Assembly: GCF_040954835.1 (NCBI RefSeq)
Contig: NC_090704.1
Span: forward strand, 11,925,501 to 11,989,500
Source: Lepisosteus oculatus
Taxonomy: Eukaryota; Chordata; Actinopteri; Semionotiformes; Lepisosteidae
Length of the DNA stretch: 64,000 nt
Direction: 5' to 3'
Positions 34,601-46,159 of this stretch are shown here, piece by piece. The notes beneath the pieces were generated by a model. The model had not been told where the DNA came from and did not search any database. It saw only the letters and a program-made list of their open reading frames with translations. The translations under genes were made by a program, and so were the position numbers. Within the stretch, counting starts at the first letter, position 1, and each line of letters begins with the position of its first letter.

Positions 34601-34720
34601 GATTTCACCAGCATGGGGTGAGCCGAGGAGGGGGACCACCGGACTCTATCTTGCCGCAGCGAGCAAAGTCACCGGGTACCTTGGGGCCTCGAGGATTTTG
34701 TGTGTAACACAAACAGCACA
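31632..34720 (+). pseudogene. Ty3/Gypsy gag-pol remnant
   Basis: In order: a gag zinc knuckle CYRCEERGHFAQEC at about 32178-32219; a retropepsin-like LVDTGS block near 32430; reverse transcriptase with YLDD at 32972-32983 and the FLGHVVGPQG and LRSFLGLPSYYRRF blocks (33057-33300); RNase H DTDAS near 33377; integrase with a CRMCAVC zinc finger and the VDILGPFP catalytic block (33650-34144). The N-terminal half of RT is deleted, and frameshifts and stops occur throughout. GC content is far above its surroundings. No 3' LTR was found, so the element is 3' truncated. Confidence 0.85.
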
Positions 34721-34739
34721 CTCCAATAAGCCCTAAAAT

Positions 34740-35016
34740 GTTTTTGTGGTGCATAACCAAAAGGTCATCATCTGAGTACATGAAGCATAATTACTGATGA
34801 ATAATAATATTTGGAATAAACAACTGCAGCATAATTCAGTCCAAACATTCGGGCCAAAAATAGTTTTGCTATTTGCCAAAGAAAAAAAGAAACTAATTTG
34901 ATTTAAGCTACATCAGACTTCACCCATTACAATAGACAGCCATCACCCATTACAACTATTAGTAAACATTTTCTGTTTTATTGTGTCATTGCTATTTGTT
35001 TTCATATTAATCAACA
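34740..35016. other. No recognised feature
   Basis: AT-rich spacer between the Gypsy remnant and the LINE. Confidence 0.5.
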
Positions 35017-36955
35017 ATGTACAACAAAGAGCTGTACAAGAAATCACGGTATGCATTAGAGGAAGCCATAAAACGCACCAAACGGCGCTACAGAGTGCGG
35101 CTTGAAACAGAGTGCGCTGACACCCGGAGGCTGTGGCAGGGATTACAGTCAATCACAGGCTACAAGGGCTGCAGCCAGGAGATTGACACGAACAACGCAT
35201 CCCTGCCTGACGAGCTGAACCATTTCTATGCCCGCTTTGATGCTCTGAACATGGGCAATGCTGAGAAGACCCCAAGTGTGCAGGGCGAGTTTGTTCTGAA
35301 ACTCTCAGAGCAGGACGTGCAGAAGACTCTGACCAGGGTGAAAATCCGTAAGGCTGCAGGGCCTGATGGGATACCACCTTGCGTCCTGAGGACATGTGCA
35401 GCCCAGCTGACCACAGTGTTTACGGACATCTTTAACTCCTCCCTGTCACAGTCCATGGTCCCCACCTGCTTTAAAAAACCACTATTGTTCAACCCCCAAA
35501 AAGACAAAATTGACATGCCTCAATGATTACCGCCCAGTAGCATTAACATCTGTGGTGATGAAATGCCTGGAGAAGCTGGTGTTGTCACACATCAATTCCT
35601 CCATCACAGAGTCCCTGGACCCCTTGCAGTTCGCCTACCAGAACAACAGATCAGTGGATGATGCTGTCTCCCTGGCTCTGCATACAGCCTTGGAACACCT
35701 GGACACTAAGAACTCGTATGTGAGAATGCTGTTTATGGACTACAGTTCAGCATTCAATTCCATCATACCCAGTCAACTGGTGACAAAGCTCAGGGGATTA
35801 GGTCTGTGCAACTCTGTTTGCAACTGGCTGCTGGACTTTCTTATCGAGAGACCACAGGTGGTGCGGATAGGCAATAAAACATCAACACCACTCACCCTGA
35901 GCACTGGAACCCCACAAGGCTGCTGTCTGAGTCCAAGGTTGTACTCCCTATTTACTCACGACTGCACAGCAAGACACAGCAACAACCGCATCATCAAGTT
36001 TGCCGATGACACCACTATAATAGGACTGATCAGTGATGATGACGAGCCCACTTACAGGGATGAAGTTGTACAGCTGCTTAGGTGGTGTCATAGCAATAAC
36101 CTGGACTTGAACATAAAGAAAACAAAAGAGCTAATAGTTGACTTTTGGAGACAAAGGCCATGCACTCACAGCCCACTCAGTATTGATGGAACGGAAGTGG
36201 AAACAGTCACCAGCTTTGGGTTTTTGGGAATTCACATCTCTAAAGATCTAACCTGGACTGTGAACACTGATTCTATCATGAAGAAGGCTCCGCAGCGCCT
36301 TTATTTCTTGAGGTGCCTCAAGCGATGGGGGATGCCAATACATGTGTTGGTGAACTTCTACTGCTGCACCATCGAGAGCGTCCTCACCAACGGGATCACT
36401 GTGTGGTATGGCAACACCTCTTCGCGAGAAAGAAAGGCACTGCAGAGAATGGTCAATATGGCCCAGAAGGTGCGGTCTCACTGAGATTAAACAGCTCTAT
36501 GAGGACCGCTGCCGTGGAAGAATTGTGGCCATCACAGAGGACAGTCGCCACCCCGGGCATGAGCTCTTCACCCCACTGCCCTCAGGCAAGAGATATAAGA
36601 GCATACGGACACTTACCACTAGATTCTTCAATAGCTTCTATCCACAAGCAGTGAGACTGGCGAACACATTTAGCCATCCCCCTCGGACCACACCTACACC
36701 ATCACCATCTACCTCTTTATGATTTCTTATCTATTGCACATCTCCAGTCATTGTTTACACGTCTGTATTGTTTACATTCAAACTGTCTACATGTTTACTT
36801 ACACATTGTCTATTGTTTGTTTGTACATTGTCTTGATGCACTGTTTGCACTTTGTCTTGTTTTTTACACTTGTTTTACAATAGAGAGACTTTCTGTAAGT
36901 AAGAATTCCATTGTACCAGTACAGGTTACATATGGCAATAAAGTTCAAGTTCAAG
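35017..36955 (+). mobile_element. LINE (CR1/L2/Rex1-type jockey group), copy 2
   Basis: The longer of two copies. It begins in a KRTKRRYRVRLE / DTRRLWQGLQSI block and runs through [42 protein letters not shown] and [11 protein letters not shown] (catalytic ADD) to an HPGHELFTPLPSGKRYKSIR C-terminus. Frameshifts near 35480 and 36470 break it. The 3' end is CAATAAAG followed by TTCAAG repeats, as in copy 1. Confidence 0.85.
35510..36484 (+). pseudogene. Reverse transcriptase segment of LINE copy 2
   Basis: A 324-codon open stretch covering the RT core. The 5' part of the protein lies in another frame (35017-35526), and the last block follows a small deletion after the MAQK motif. Confidence 0.8.
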
Positions 36956-37147
36956 TATCTTGTTTTTGGTGATTTTCATTACTATATTTTGAGTGCTATT
37001 GCTTGTTGGTATTGGCACTGAGGCATCTTACAGTAGTTACAGTACTATGGTCAGGAAATTGGATTATTTTGGTAATTCTGTAGCTTCGTTGTATTAGTGA
37101 AACAGTAAGAAGCTAAACTGTAGTTTACCTCTAGTTCACCTATAGTT

Positions 37148-37282
37148 CAGGTGCGTACAGTAGCTGCGTCAGCATGCGTAGGCTGTGAAGGAACAAGTAA
37201 TAGGTTTATTCCATGCTGAAAAGAGAAGAAAGAAAACACAACATTTTGGCTGTGGAGCCTCCAACCTATTACCTGTTCCTAT
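37148..37282. repeat. Penelope-like terminal repeat, copy 3 (collapsed palindrome)
   Basis: GTAGCTGCGTCAGCATGCG, AATAGGTTTATTCCATGC and TGGCTGTGGAGCC, then a jump to CCTATTAC of the second arm, so most of arm 2 is deleted. Confidence 0.7.
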
Positions 37283-37289
37283 GTCCCCT

Positions 37290-37920
37290 TATACCTTTGC
37301 TCATGTTATTTTACTCCTCAGATAGCAGAAATATTACCAGTTCATGGGTTTCTTTGATAACTAAACAAACTCACTGTAATGTAATTAATGAGAAAACATT
37401 CAAAAACACCTGAGGACTTTCACATATTTCACATATTTGAAACCTAAAATGTTATTAGATCTTAATCTAAGTTCTAATAAGGACTTAAATCCAGTAATGC
37501 TGATGGCATCTCCACTGTTCTGGTGGCTCTTCCAAGCAGGTCTGGTTATGGGGAGGATGTGTGACAGAGCACGGTCTGGGCTGCATAAAGATTGTGTTTT
37601 TTGGCAAGGAGTATTAAGAAACCTTTATATTTTACATAAGCATAAGAGTCTTCCCATTGGATCAGGGAAGGAACTGCATTTTCCAGTGAGCAAAATGAGG
37701 ATTGTTAGATTATTTTCTGGGTTATTGCCAAATAACTTGTCTTGGAGTATAAAATGGTTTGAAAAAACATCTTAAGATTTTTGGTTGGAAGGGCCTTTCT
37801 TTGCTGCTGGAGCTGCTTTCCACAAAAAAAAAAGTTGGATAGTAAGCTTAGATAAAAATAGTAAAATTTCCAATATTAGCTTTAAAAAGTAAAGATCATG
37901 TAAACATCAGCAGAACCTGT
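37290..37920. other. No recognised feature
   Basis: A 112-codon open frame at 37437-37775 has no recognisable domain and no splice context. Confidence 0.4.
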
Positions 37921-37924
37921 ACAG

Positions 37925-38085
37925 TACAATCCATCCATTTTCTAACTTCTTTAAAGGAAACTCATCTGGACATGGGAAGAACATACAGCCCTTCCACAGA
38001 CAGCAGAATTGAATTGAAATCAGGGCTCCTGCACCAATAATGAACAATGCTAACCAATGCACCACTGTGTCTCCCACCAGTATGC
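37925..38085 (-). repeat. Probable tRNA-derived SINE, degenerate
   Basis: The reverse complement has CAGTGGTGCATTGGTTAGCA followed by GGAGCCCTGATTTCAATTC, and the region begins ATCCATCCATTTTCTAAC, a common SINE edge. Confidence 0.5.
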
Positions 38086-38589
38086 TAAAAAACTTAAAAA
38101 TGTAACATTTGATATATTTTTATTTTTAATTTACTTTTACATTTCATTATTTTATGTTTAATTGTAATATTTGACACTTGTAAAGGTAATTTTTTTTAAA
38201 TCCTTAAGTGATGCTTCTTGGGAATCAGCCTTTTTGACAATGATTTACTCATTTCTCATTTGACAAGCCCACAACAGTCAAACACATAGAGCCTGGTACT
38301 ATCAATGTAAAACTCTAAATAAAATTTACCAGTTCCAAAAACATAATTATAATAAAAGCAGTACTCACATGGGACAACATCAGGAATCAAACCCATCAAA
38401 TCTTTGTATGGATGGTAGCTGCTAGATTAATTTTAATTGTAAAAGTGGCCATCTTCACCTTAAATATTCCTCTCAAAACGTCATAACCAGGATAAAAAAT
38501 GAACAAGATATCCCAGTCACTCTCCAAAGAGGGGTTGTATGGAATTGTAATAAAAACATATCAAATGTAAGAAAAACATCTCAAATCCT

Positions 38590-38800
38590 CCATGGGGTGT
38601 ACAACAAAGCACCTGAGTGATGTTGCAAAATGTGTTGAGGCAATATGAAATAAAATTAGAACATTTTGGTCTAAATGCCAAACATTACCTTTGGCGCAGA
38701 CCTAGGATAGCTTTTCTCTCAGTCAACGCTAACCATACTGTCAAGCATGGTGGTAACTGGAAATCTTCAAGGAAAAATGGACAAAGTAAAGTACAGGTAC
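38590..38800 (+). repeat. Tc1-like transposase fragment
   Basis: Decayed frames give EHFGLNAKHYLWRRP and TVKHGGNW, corresponding to the KIELFG.NAKRYVWRK and TVKHGGG blocks of fish Tc1 elements. Confidence 0.6.
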
Positions 38801-39229
38801 TGTAAATACTAAAGGAATACTTGTTTTAGTCTACTAAACACTTTAAACTGGGGCAAAAATTCACCTTTCACGGGACAACGTTTGAAAGCTGGTTAAAGCT
38901 ACACTGCAGTGGCTTAAGAATAATAAAGAATAATAAAGTGAATGCCCTTGAATGTCCCTGACAAAGTCCTTTCTGTTATCCTACTGGGAATCTGTAAAAT
39001 GACTTATGAACTGCAGTCCATATGTGATTTTCAAGCAACTTAAGTGAAATTGAGCAAAACTGAATGGGCAAATATGCACTAGTCTGGTGTGCAAAGTTAG
39101 CAATTACCCAAAAAGACCTGAGGTTGTAATTGCTGCCAAAAGTGCTTTTATTTTTTCTCCTTATTGTTGCTGACATTTACTCCAACTATTATGCTTACAA
39201 GCCTTCAGTTTGAGCATTAAGCTCTGCGT

Positions 39230-39495
39230 TATTTTAATCCATTTTCTAACCACTTCTTCCATTTCGGGGTTGCAGGGAAGCTGGTGCCTAACCCAGTGAG
39301 CAATGGGATTAAGATAGAGTACACCCTGAAAACGATGCCAGTCCAGAACAGGACTTGCACACACATTCACGCCTAAGAACATTTTTCCCAGAAGCCAATC
39401 AACCCACCAGTATGTTTGGAATGTCGGTGGAAGCCAGAGCACTTGGAAGAAACCCACAGAATTGAACTTAGGGCCCCAGCGATGTGAAGCAGTAA
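39230..39495 (+). repeat. Dispersed fish repeat (CCATTTTCTAACC-type)
   Basis: ATCCATTTTCTAACCACTTC, GGGGTTGCAGGGAAGCTGGT and GATGCCAGTCCAGAACAGGA are typical of a widespread fish SINE-like repeat. A related, less complete copy is at 42725-42860. Confidence 0.6.
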
Positions 39496-39501
39496 TATAT
39501 A

Positions 39502-40276
39502 TACTGATGAAAAAAAGAAACGCACATTTTCTGGAATAAGAATACTATAGTTATAGCTTATGTTCTTTCACACAAAGTTGTCAATTTGTTTTAAGCCCTC
39601 TGACCAGTAATACAGCTTGTGCAGTGAGGCATTGCAACTTGCCAATCACACAAAAGGTTGTTAGGTGCACTTTTACCCAACGAGGTCCAGGTGGAACAAT
39701 GCCTGATCAGGTCACCTTTAAAAAGGCCTTTATAAAGGTCACTGCAAGAAAAAAGCCATGCGTTGAATGTCACCAGAAGCAAGGGAGAGGGCCATTGGCA
39801 TGCTGCAGTCAGGAATGTCATGTGCCACCGTTGCCAGACACTATGGAGTTATCTGCTCCACTATGTCCCAACTGCAGAGAAGGTTTCAGGACAGATGACC
39901 GTCCAAGACCTGGTTGCCCTCGAGTGACCACACCAGAGCAGAAATGACACATCAGACTGGTCCATCTGAGAGATCGTTTCAGATCTGCCACCTGTACAGC
40001 TGCTGAAACGGCCTGCAGACACAATGCCCACATCAGTGACAGGACAGTGAGGCTCCATGCTGCTAGTCTTAGAACAAGGCCACCTGTAAGAGGCCGTCTG
40101 CTCACACCTCCAAGACGTCACACCCGACTGGCTTGGGCCAGACAGTGGCTGTGATGGACTTGTGAGCAGTGGCATCAGGTCCTCTTCACAGATGAGTCAC
40201 TCTTCAGCCTGTTCTACACAGACGGGAGGGACAGAGTGTGGAGGAGGAGATGTTGTGTTTCTTTTTTCCATCAGTA
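39502..40276 (+). mobile_element. Non-autonomous Tc1/mariner element
   Basis: Inverted ends TACTGATGAAAAAAAGAAAC and GTTTCTTTTTTCCATCAGTA with TA dinucleotides. The interior encodes pieces of an IS630/Tc1 transposase: a DRPRPGCPRVTT hinge, TVRLHAASLRTRPPVRGR, and LFTDESLFSL with the first catalytic Asp. The second half is deleted. Confidence 0.75.
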
Positions 40277-40299
40277 TACAATGTAATATGCTTTTATGA

Positions 40300-41240
40300 G
40301 ATCTTAAATTTTGGAAATTGTAAGGTGGTGTTCCACCGAAATAGATGCTGTGGGAATTGGTGAGGTCCAGCCACAACTAGATAAAGCGATTGCAATTACA
40401 AATGGCCCCAATCCCACATGAAAGAACAGGTCTGTGCACTCTGATGGTTCATAATGTACTACCTGTGCTTTATCCTGCTTTAACAAATAGCTGTTTTGGT
40501 TGACCTCACCAAACAAGCTGTCAAATAAAGTTTTTTGGAACCCATAAAGCCCAGCTGGCATTAGGCAAAGCTGAAATGATTTTGTTCTTCTTGTTGCCAA
40601 TTTAAAGGAGAGTCTTTATTTGCAGGCTGCATATTGTTTTTTAGTTGTAAACCATTCAGAAGAACTATACTGTGGTGGAAAGGGTGTGTTTGGAATTTGA
40701 ATTGGCTACAGACGTTCTTCAATTTTATCAGCAGGGGCACAAATTAACTCTGGTCGCTGACCATTCTTCAGTCTTCTGGATGCACATTAAGAAAGATAGA
40801 AATGTTCTGATGATCCACTGGATTATAACACTCAAAAAACTGCCAATGCAAAGTTCTCAACCATGCTGTGATACACATCTTCCACTTATGGCATTGATAT
40901 ACTAAGCAAGTTGTGAAGTGAGAACGAAATTATTATGATGAAAAGTAATGAGGAATAATGTGTTCAAATATGTCAGGAATAAACAATGAAAAATAATTTA
41001 TCCAATAATGTGTACAGATCTCTCTAATATGATTGCAAAGGTCAATCTAATATGATTGTCTTAAGAGAAAATTGTATTTATTTTTACTGGTATTTCAAAT
41101 TTGGTACAGTATGTACAATTTGAATGATCACCTGTGCTATATGTAAACTGTATAACATGTACTATATAAAAAAGGTTATGTATTCAGTGCTCAATAAAAA
41201 AAAGCAAACATCATACAGTGAAAGAATAGGTGTGGGTAAG
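40300..41240 (-). repeat. Paralogue of a gene B intron segment
   Basis: CCACAACTAGATAAAG, TGCAATTACAAATGGC and GGTTCATAA...GTTTTACC-like phrases align, in order, with 57.05-57.35 kb inside gene B. No CCP exon is present. It is best explained as the body of an eroded CFH-like duplicate whose 5' flank is the next block. Confidence 0.5.
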
Positions 41241-41259
41241 CACGTTTGGCCTGTCAACA

Positions 41260-42090
41260 AGTGCCTGTCAGAAAGTAAAGTACATCTCTGCTAGTTTGTT
41301 TCTGCATTCACCACTCTAGAACATTTTCTGTTTTGTTTAAATAGGCTTCTGTATCAATGTAATATGAGCACTATTGATCATAGAGCAAAAAGAAAAAAAA
41401 ACTGTTTAATATCTAACAATATGTTCCACATTATTCTCTGTTAGTGTGTCCAAGCTTATAATTATGTATTATTGTATGTATTTTTTCCCCAAAAAAACTT
41501 TCATAGTTATGGTGATTTTAAGCACAGATCATTATGAATAATGTTAAATATGAACATGTATTTTTATATGACTTTAAATCCCAATGTTATAGTGACAACC
41601 TTGTGACATATTGAAAGGTGACACAATACTGTAGAGTGACCTGAAAATCAGGGTTTGTTTTCTTCTTTTGATCTTAAATACAAGAGAAAATAATCAAATA
41701 AGCTAATCTAATGAGAAAATAATAAAAGCTTGTCCGTTCCTAAAAATAGTGTTGGAAGTTGTTTTTTTCCGAACAAAGTTGTGTTTTTACAAAAGTTTAC
41801 AGCGCCTGTGTCATGGATGTATAGTAAGAGTATTATGGTGTCAGAAATACTGTCACTCGCTCCTTCACCATGAATGAACACCACTGAGCACAAACCCTGT
41901 GGGTGTCCCAGTAAAACAACCTCTCAGGAATCCCCAGGTATAAACTGTGCTCAATCCATTCATTCTCAATCTCACTGATTTATCCAATTCAGGGTCATGA
42001 TGAGGCCAAAGCCAAGTATCCTATTTTATCTACAGAAAAGTTTCAAGTATCATTGTTTTTCTGTCATAGATAGCCATAGCCATACAGTAG
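41260..42090 (-). repeat. Paralogue of gene A 5' flank
   Basis: 41280-41600 matches 27.65-28.2 kb (TTTGTTTAAATAG, TTGATCATAG.GCAAAAAGAA, AATTATGTATT) and 41715-41880 matches 28.8-28.97 kb. The MITE and Penelope-like insertions of the gene A copy are absent. No signal-peptide exon is found where expected near 41.2 kb. Confidence 0.65.
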
Positions 42091-42094
42091 CCAG

Positions 42095-42655
42095 CAGCCA
42101 TATCACTCTGCAACTCACAACTGGCAACCCACTGAAGCTAAGCAGGTATGAGCCTTGTCAGTACCTGGGTGGGAGACCTCCTGGGAAAAACTAAGGTTGC
42201 TGCTGGAAGAGGTTAGTGGGGCCAGCAGGGGGCACTCACCCTGCAGTCCATGTGGGTCCTAATGCCCCAGTATAGTGATGGGGACACTATATTGTAAACA
42301 GGCGCCGTCCTTCGGATGAGATGTAAACCGAGGTCCTGACTCTGTGGTCATTAAAAATCCCAGGGTATTTCTCGAAAAGAGTAGGGGTGTAACCCCCTGT
42401 GTCCTGGCCAAATCCCCATTGGCCCTGGCCTCCTAATAATCCCCATCTATGAATTGGCTTCATCACTCTGTTCTCCTCCCCACTGAGAGCTCGTGGTGAG
42501 CGCTCTGGCGCACTATGGCTGCCCTTGCATCATCCAGATGGATGCTTCACATTAGTGGTGGTGGTGGAGGGGAGTCCCCATTACCTGTAAAGCGCTTTGA
42601 GTGGAGTGTCCAGAAAAGCGCTATATAAGTTTAAGCAATTATTATTATTATAATG
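42095..42655 (+). repeat. 5S rRNA-headed SINE (SINE3-like)
   Basis: The head at 42095-42200 resembles a 5S rRNA gene including its internal control region (GAAGCTAAGCAGG, GTCAGTACCTGGGTGGGAGA). It continues with a SINE body and an L2-like tail (GTAAAGCGCTTTGAGTGGAG, CGCTATATAAG, ATTATT). It is not a functional 5S gene. Partial copies are at 22727-22938 and 63648-64000. Confidence 0.85.
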
Positions 42656-42724
42656 CAAGACATGCACAATGTAAGAACACTAATAAGAAATCCATAATGT
42701 TGGTTTTATCTCAGTGCACACTTC

Positions 42725-42860
42725 TCATCCATATGTCCATCCATTTTCTAACCGCTTTTCCATTTCAAGGATGCAGGGGAGCCAGAGCCTATTCAAGCAA
42801 GCAACAGCACAAGGCAGGGTACACCTTAGATGGGATACCAGTCAATTGCAGGTGTAGGGA
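42725..42860 (+). repeat. Dispersed fish repeat fragment
   Basis: CCATCCATTTTCTAACCGCT, then GGGGAGCCAGAGCC and GATGGGATACCAGTCAATTG, the same family as 39230-39495. Confidence 0.55.
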
Positions 42861-42884
42861 AAACCGGTTCAGGGACGCCAAATA

Positions 42885-44152
42885 TGTAATCATAGTGGCT
42901 CTCTGAAGGCACCAGTTCTGTAGGGTTTGGGCATTTACTGAGACAATTATTAATTGTAGCAGTAAATCACAAAGTTGATTCTTTTGATGGCTTTAGAATC
43001 CAACCATGCGACATAACTCAAACAACGCGCACACAGGTACTAATATACGAGGATACATTTATTAATACATAGAATATGCATATAAACCTAACAGATCTTA
43101 TCGAGAGGGTTATCAGAATACAAAAGGTATATTCGGTCAGTTACAAAGAGTTACACATATCAAGAGGACATACGTTCAGTATATCATTCATTAAGACCGT
43201 TTCGTAAAGTGAACTTGGTTACAACTTCTACATTAGATACTCAAAACAAGTACATAACTCTTAGGAATTAAATTGATATCAACTGGTTGGGATAACAATT
43301 GAATTCTCGAGCTGTAATGCATTGAAGTTGAATACTCATTCAATTTTTGGGGATTCAGATCTCCTGCGGGCACAAAGAAACAGTTGCAGGCTGTTGCTGT
43401 CCAATCCGCGCTCTCTGCCTCGGTGCCAGGCTGTGCTGTGCGGCTTGCGACGGTGCGCTGCTGATGCTCACTGTTGGCTTTAACTAGCAAAGTTTGTGCA
43501 CAGGAGAAAAGATGACTGTGGGTCCCAGCAAGTCAGGAAAAGGACCGGTTCGTTCCTGATGAAGAGCTAGTTCTGAATAGTAATTCAGCTGTCCACAGTT
43601 CCGACCGGTTCACGAGGCCTGCTGCTGGTTACTCTCTGGCAACCTCCACTCTAGACTCTTAGAACAAAGGAAAGTTCTGGCACTCGGACACACTGGCCGT
43701 TCCGTGGTTGTCCGGGCTGAGTCTCAGGATGGTCAGGAGGCGCGCTGCGAGAATGTCCTGCCCTTGGGATTCTCCTTTGAATTCCCTTTAGAATTGTTGA
43801 ATCTGAATCTGAATCTGAATCTCAATCTCCCAGGCTCTCTGTGTTGCCTGTTTTTACCTGGAGGAACTTTAGCTCATTGATTGGCTGAAAGTTCCATGGG
43901 CATCAGAGTCCCACGTGGGTTACTCGGCCCTACCAGTCCCTGATTGGTTGATCAAGGTGAGATATGAGTCACTTAGTCCTGACACTTAGGAATGCAATCC
44001 AGATGTCCAACTCGCACTCCCTAGACAGATAGGCGCCAATGGATGACCATTGATCATGATAGCCAGGCTTAGCTAAGTGCATCCCCCTTTGGGAGCTGTC
44101 CTTATCAAAAGAAAACATCTTGCATGAATGGTTTCTCTGTGGCTGTACCACA
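42885..44152 (-). mobile_element. Long LTR with adjoining primer-binding-like site (retroelement remnant)
   Basis: Read on the minus strand it starts TGTGGTACAGCC, has a GC-rich promoter-like middle, AATAAA at 43058-43063 and ends ATTACA. TTTGGCGTCCCTGAAC follows at about 42865-42880, where a tRNA primer site is expected. It is about 1.27 kb. No coding region adjoins it; a SINE-like repeat cuts in at 42860. It is an inferred LTR with no second copy in the window. Confidence 0.45.
43799..43828 (+). repeat. GAATCT hexamer repeat
   Basis: Five units of a GAATCT/CAATCT hexamer inside the putative LTR. Confidence 0.8.
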
Positions 44153-44179
44153 GAGATGAACAGAGAAATGGGGCCTCAT

Positions 44180-44560
44180 TTGGGAAGCTCAGAAACACTT
44201 AATTCTGCATTATTATTAAGCCTGTAAATAGATAATCTGTATCAGTACAATCCCTTCCTAAAATGTCTTCCTCTAATGAACTTAAACAACAAGATATAAA
44301 AGTAATCATTGGACGTTGAGTAGATTTTATTCCTTTGAGTTAATTATTTCCTAGAGGAGTTATTTATGGTAATGTTTTTCTTTAGACAGGCAATTTGGAA
44401 AAGTAAACATTTAAGGTGAATGATTTGACTCTGATCAAGAAACAAGTTTAAATTTGTTGCTGGCTTTAGGTTTTTATATTGGGTAATAATGTCAATGTTT
44501 TAGTACCAATGTGTTTTCTTGTTAAAATGTAAAGCCTTTTTACTTTATTGTGACAAAGCA
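44180..44560 (-). repeat. Continuation of the gene A 5' flank paralogue
   Basis: Matches 29.45-29.7 kb: TTGAGTTAATTATT.CCTAGA, CATTTAAGGTGAATG.TTTGA. Together with 41260-42090 and about 46570-46610 (matching 31.22-31.26 kb) it shows one duplicated block later interrupted by insertions. Confidence 0.6.
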
Positions 44561-44934
44561 GGCTTCAGCCTTCAGTAACCACTACATTATAAAACAAAAA
44601 CGCTGTTTAGAAAATGGTAAACATACACATACAACTGAACAATACTTCCTTTTTTCTGTATTGCTTTGTGTTTGTAAACACATATTAACATAAGACATAA
44701 ATTAACAGCGATTCCAAAGTTCCTTAAAACCCGTATAAATATTTCAACAAATTAACAACATTGATTGCGAGATGCAACAATACTGTCTCCTGCTTCAAGA
44801 ACCCAAAAAAACAGAACCTTGTCAAAACAGGTATCCTTGTAGTGCCAGAGGAAAAATATATTCCAGAGATGGAGAGACCAGCTAATCCCTATTTAATTAT
44901 GTATTTATTAAGTTAATTATACATATTAACTTTG

Positions 44935-46124
44935 TCTCTCTCAATGGGTACAGGTCTGAAATTGGTCTTGTCAAGTCTGGTGTCCCCCAGGGCTCAATAC
45001 TGGGCCCCTTGCTCTTCAGCATTTAGATGTTCCCACTTGGTCAGCTTTTAAGATCACATGGCCTCAGCTTTCATTTTTACGCTGACGATACTCAAATATA
45101 CATCCATACCAAACCCGACACTGATGTGGCTGTCTCTATTCTATCTAATCGCATCTCTGACATAAAAATTTGGATGACTCAAAACTTCCTTCATCTTAAC
45201 TGTGACAAGACTGAAGTCATGCTTATTTGTACCCCCCATCAACTTCGTAAAGCCAGTCCTGTAACCCTGTCTGTAGATGGCTCTGTACTTGAGCTTCAAT
45301 CAAAATTGAAAAACCTTGGGGTTATTATTGATTCTGGCTTAACATTAGACCCACATGTACAGCATACTGTCAAAACATCTTTTTTTCACCTTAGAAATAT
45401 CGCAAGACTACGCCCTATGCTATCATTAACTGTGGCTGAAAAGCTGATCAACATATTTGTATTCTCTCGAATTGACTGCTGCAATGCTCTACTCCCTGGG
45501 GTATCTAAATCTACTCTGAACAAGCTGCAGTATGTCCAAAATTCAGCAGCCAGAATCCTGACCAGGTCTAGTGCAAGTGTTCACATTACTCCTATCCTGG
45601 AGTCCTTGCACTGGCATCCGGTCAAATTCCGCGTAGACTTTAAAATCCTCATGCTCACCTACAAGGCTTTACATGGCTTGGCACCTCAATACCTGTCTGA
45701 ACTTTTATCGCCCTACTCCCCACCTCGCAACCTCCGCTCTTCAAATTCTGCCCTCCTTACTGTCCCCCAAGCCCGTCTACATTGTATGGGCAACAGGGCC
45801 TTCTCCTGCTATGCCCCCAAGCTCTGGAACTCTTTGCCCAAGGATATTAGAGAGTCACCTTCTCTAAACTCCTTCAAATCCAGACTCAAAAGCTTCTTCT
45901 TCAGAAAAGCCTTTACTTAACTGGTTCCACTCTTCACCCCTCTGCTCTTCTTAATACCATCTTCCACGGTCTCCTCTATTGTTATTGTTGTATTGTTGTA
46001 ATTATAATTGTGTCCTGTCTTGTGAAATTTTCTTATTTATTGTTGTAGTCTTCTTATTTATTGTTATTGTCATCCTGTAAAGTGCTTTGAGAAGCCACCT
46101 TTAAAGGCGCTATATAAAATAAAG

Positions 46125-46157
<33 letters not shown>
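44935..46157 (+). mobile_element. L2-clade LINE, 5' truncated
   Basis: It starts within RT (SGVPQGSILGPLLF) and passes through [50 protein letters not shown] and LWNSLPKDI. The 3' end is GTAAAGTGCTTTGAGAAGCC and TATATAAAATAAAG followed by (TTA)n at 46127-46157. One in-frame TAG lies at about 45024; after it 297 codons are open (45027-45920). Confidence 0.88.

Positions 46158-46159
<2 letters not shown>

Noticed and set aside
37437..37775. 112-codon plus-strand frame as a gene
   Set aside because: No recognised domain, initiation context or splice partners; probably repeat-derived or chance.
36955..41240. Surviving CCP exons of the eroded CFH paralogue
   Set aside because: No frame with the four-Cys CCP pattern and flanking phase-1 splice sites could be found.
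42095..42200. Functional 5S rRNA gene
   Set aside because: Diverged from 5S at many positions, continues into a SINE body with no T-run terminator, and has partial copies elsewhere.
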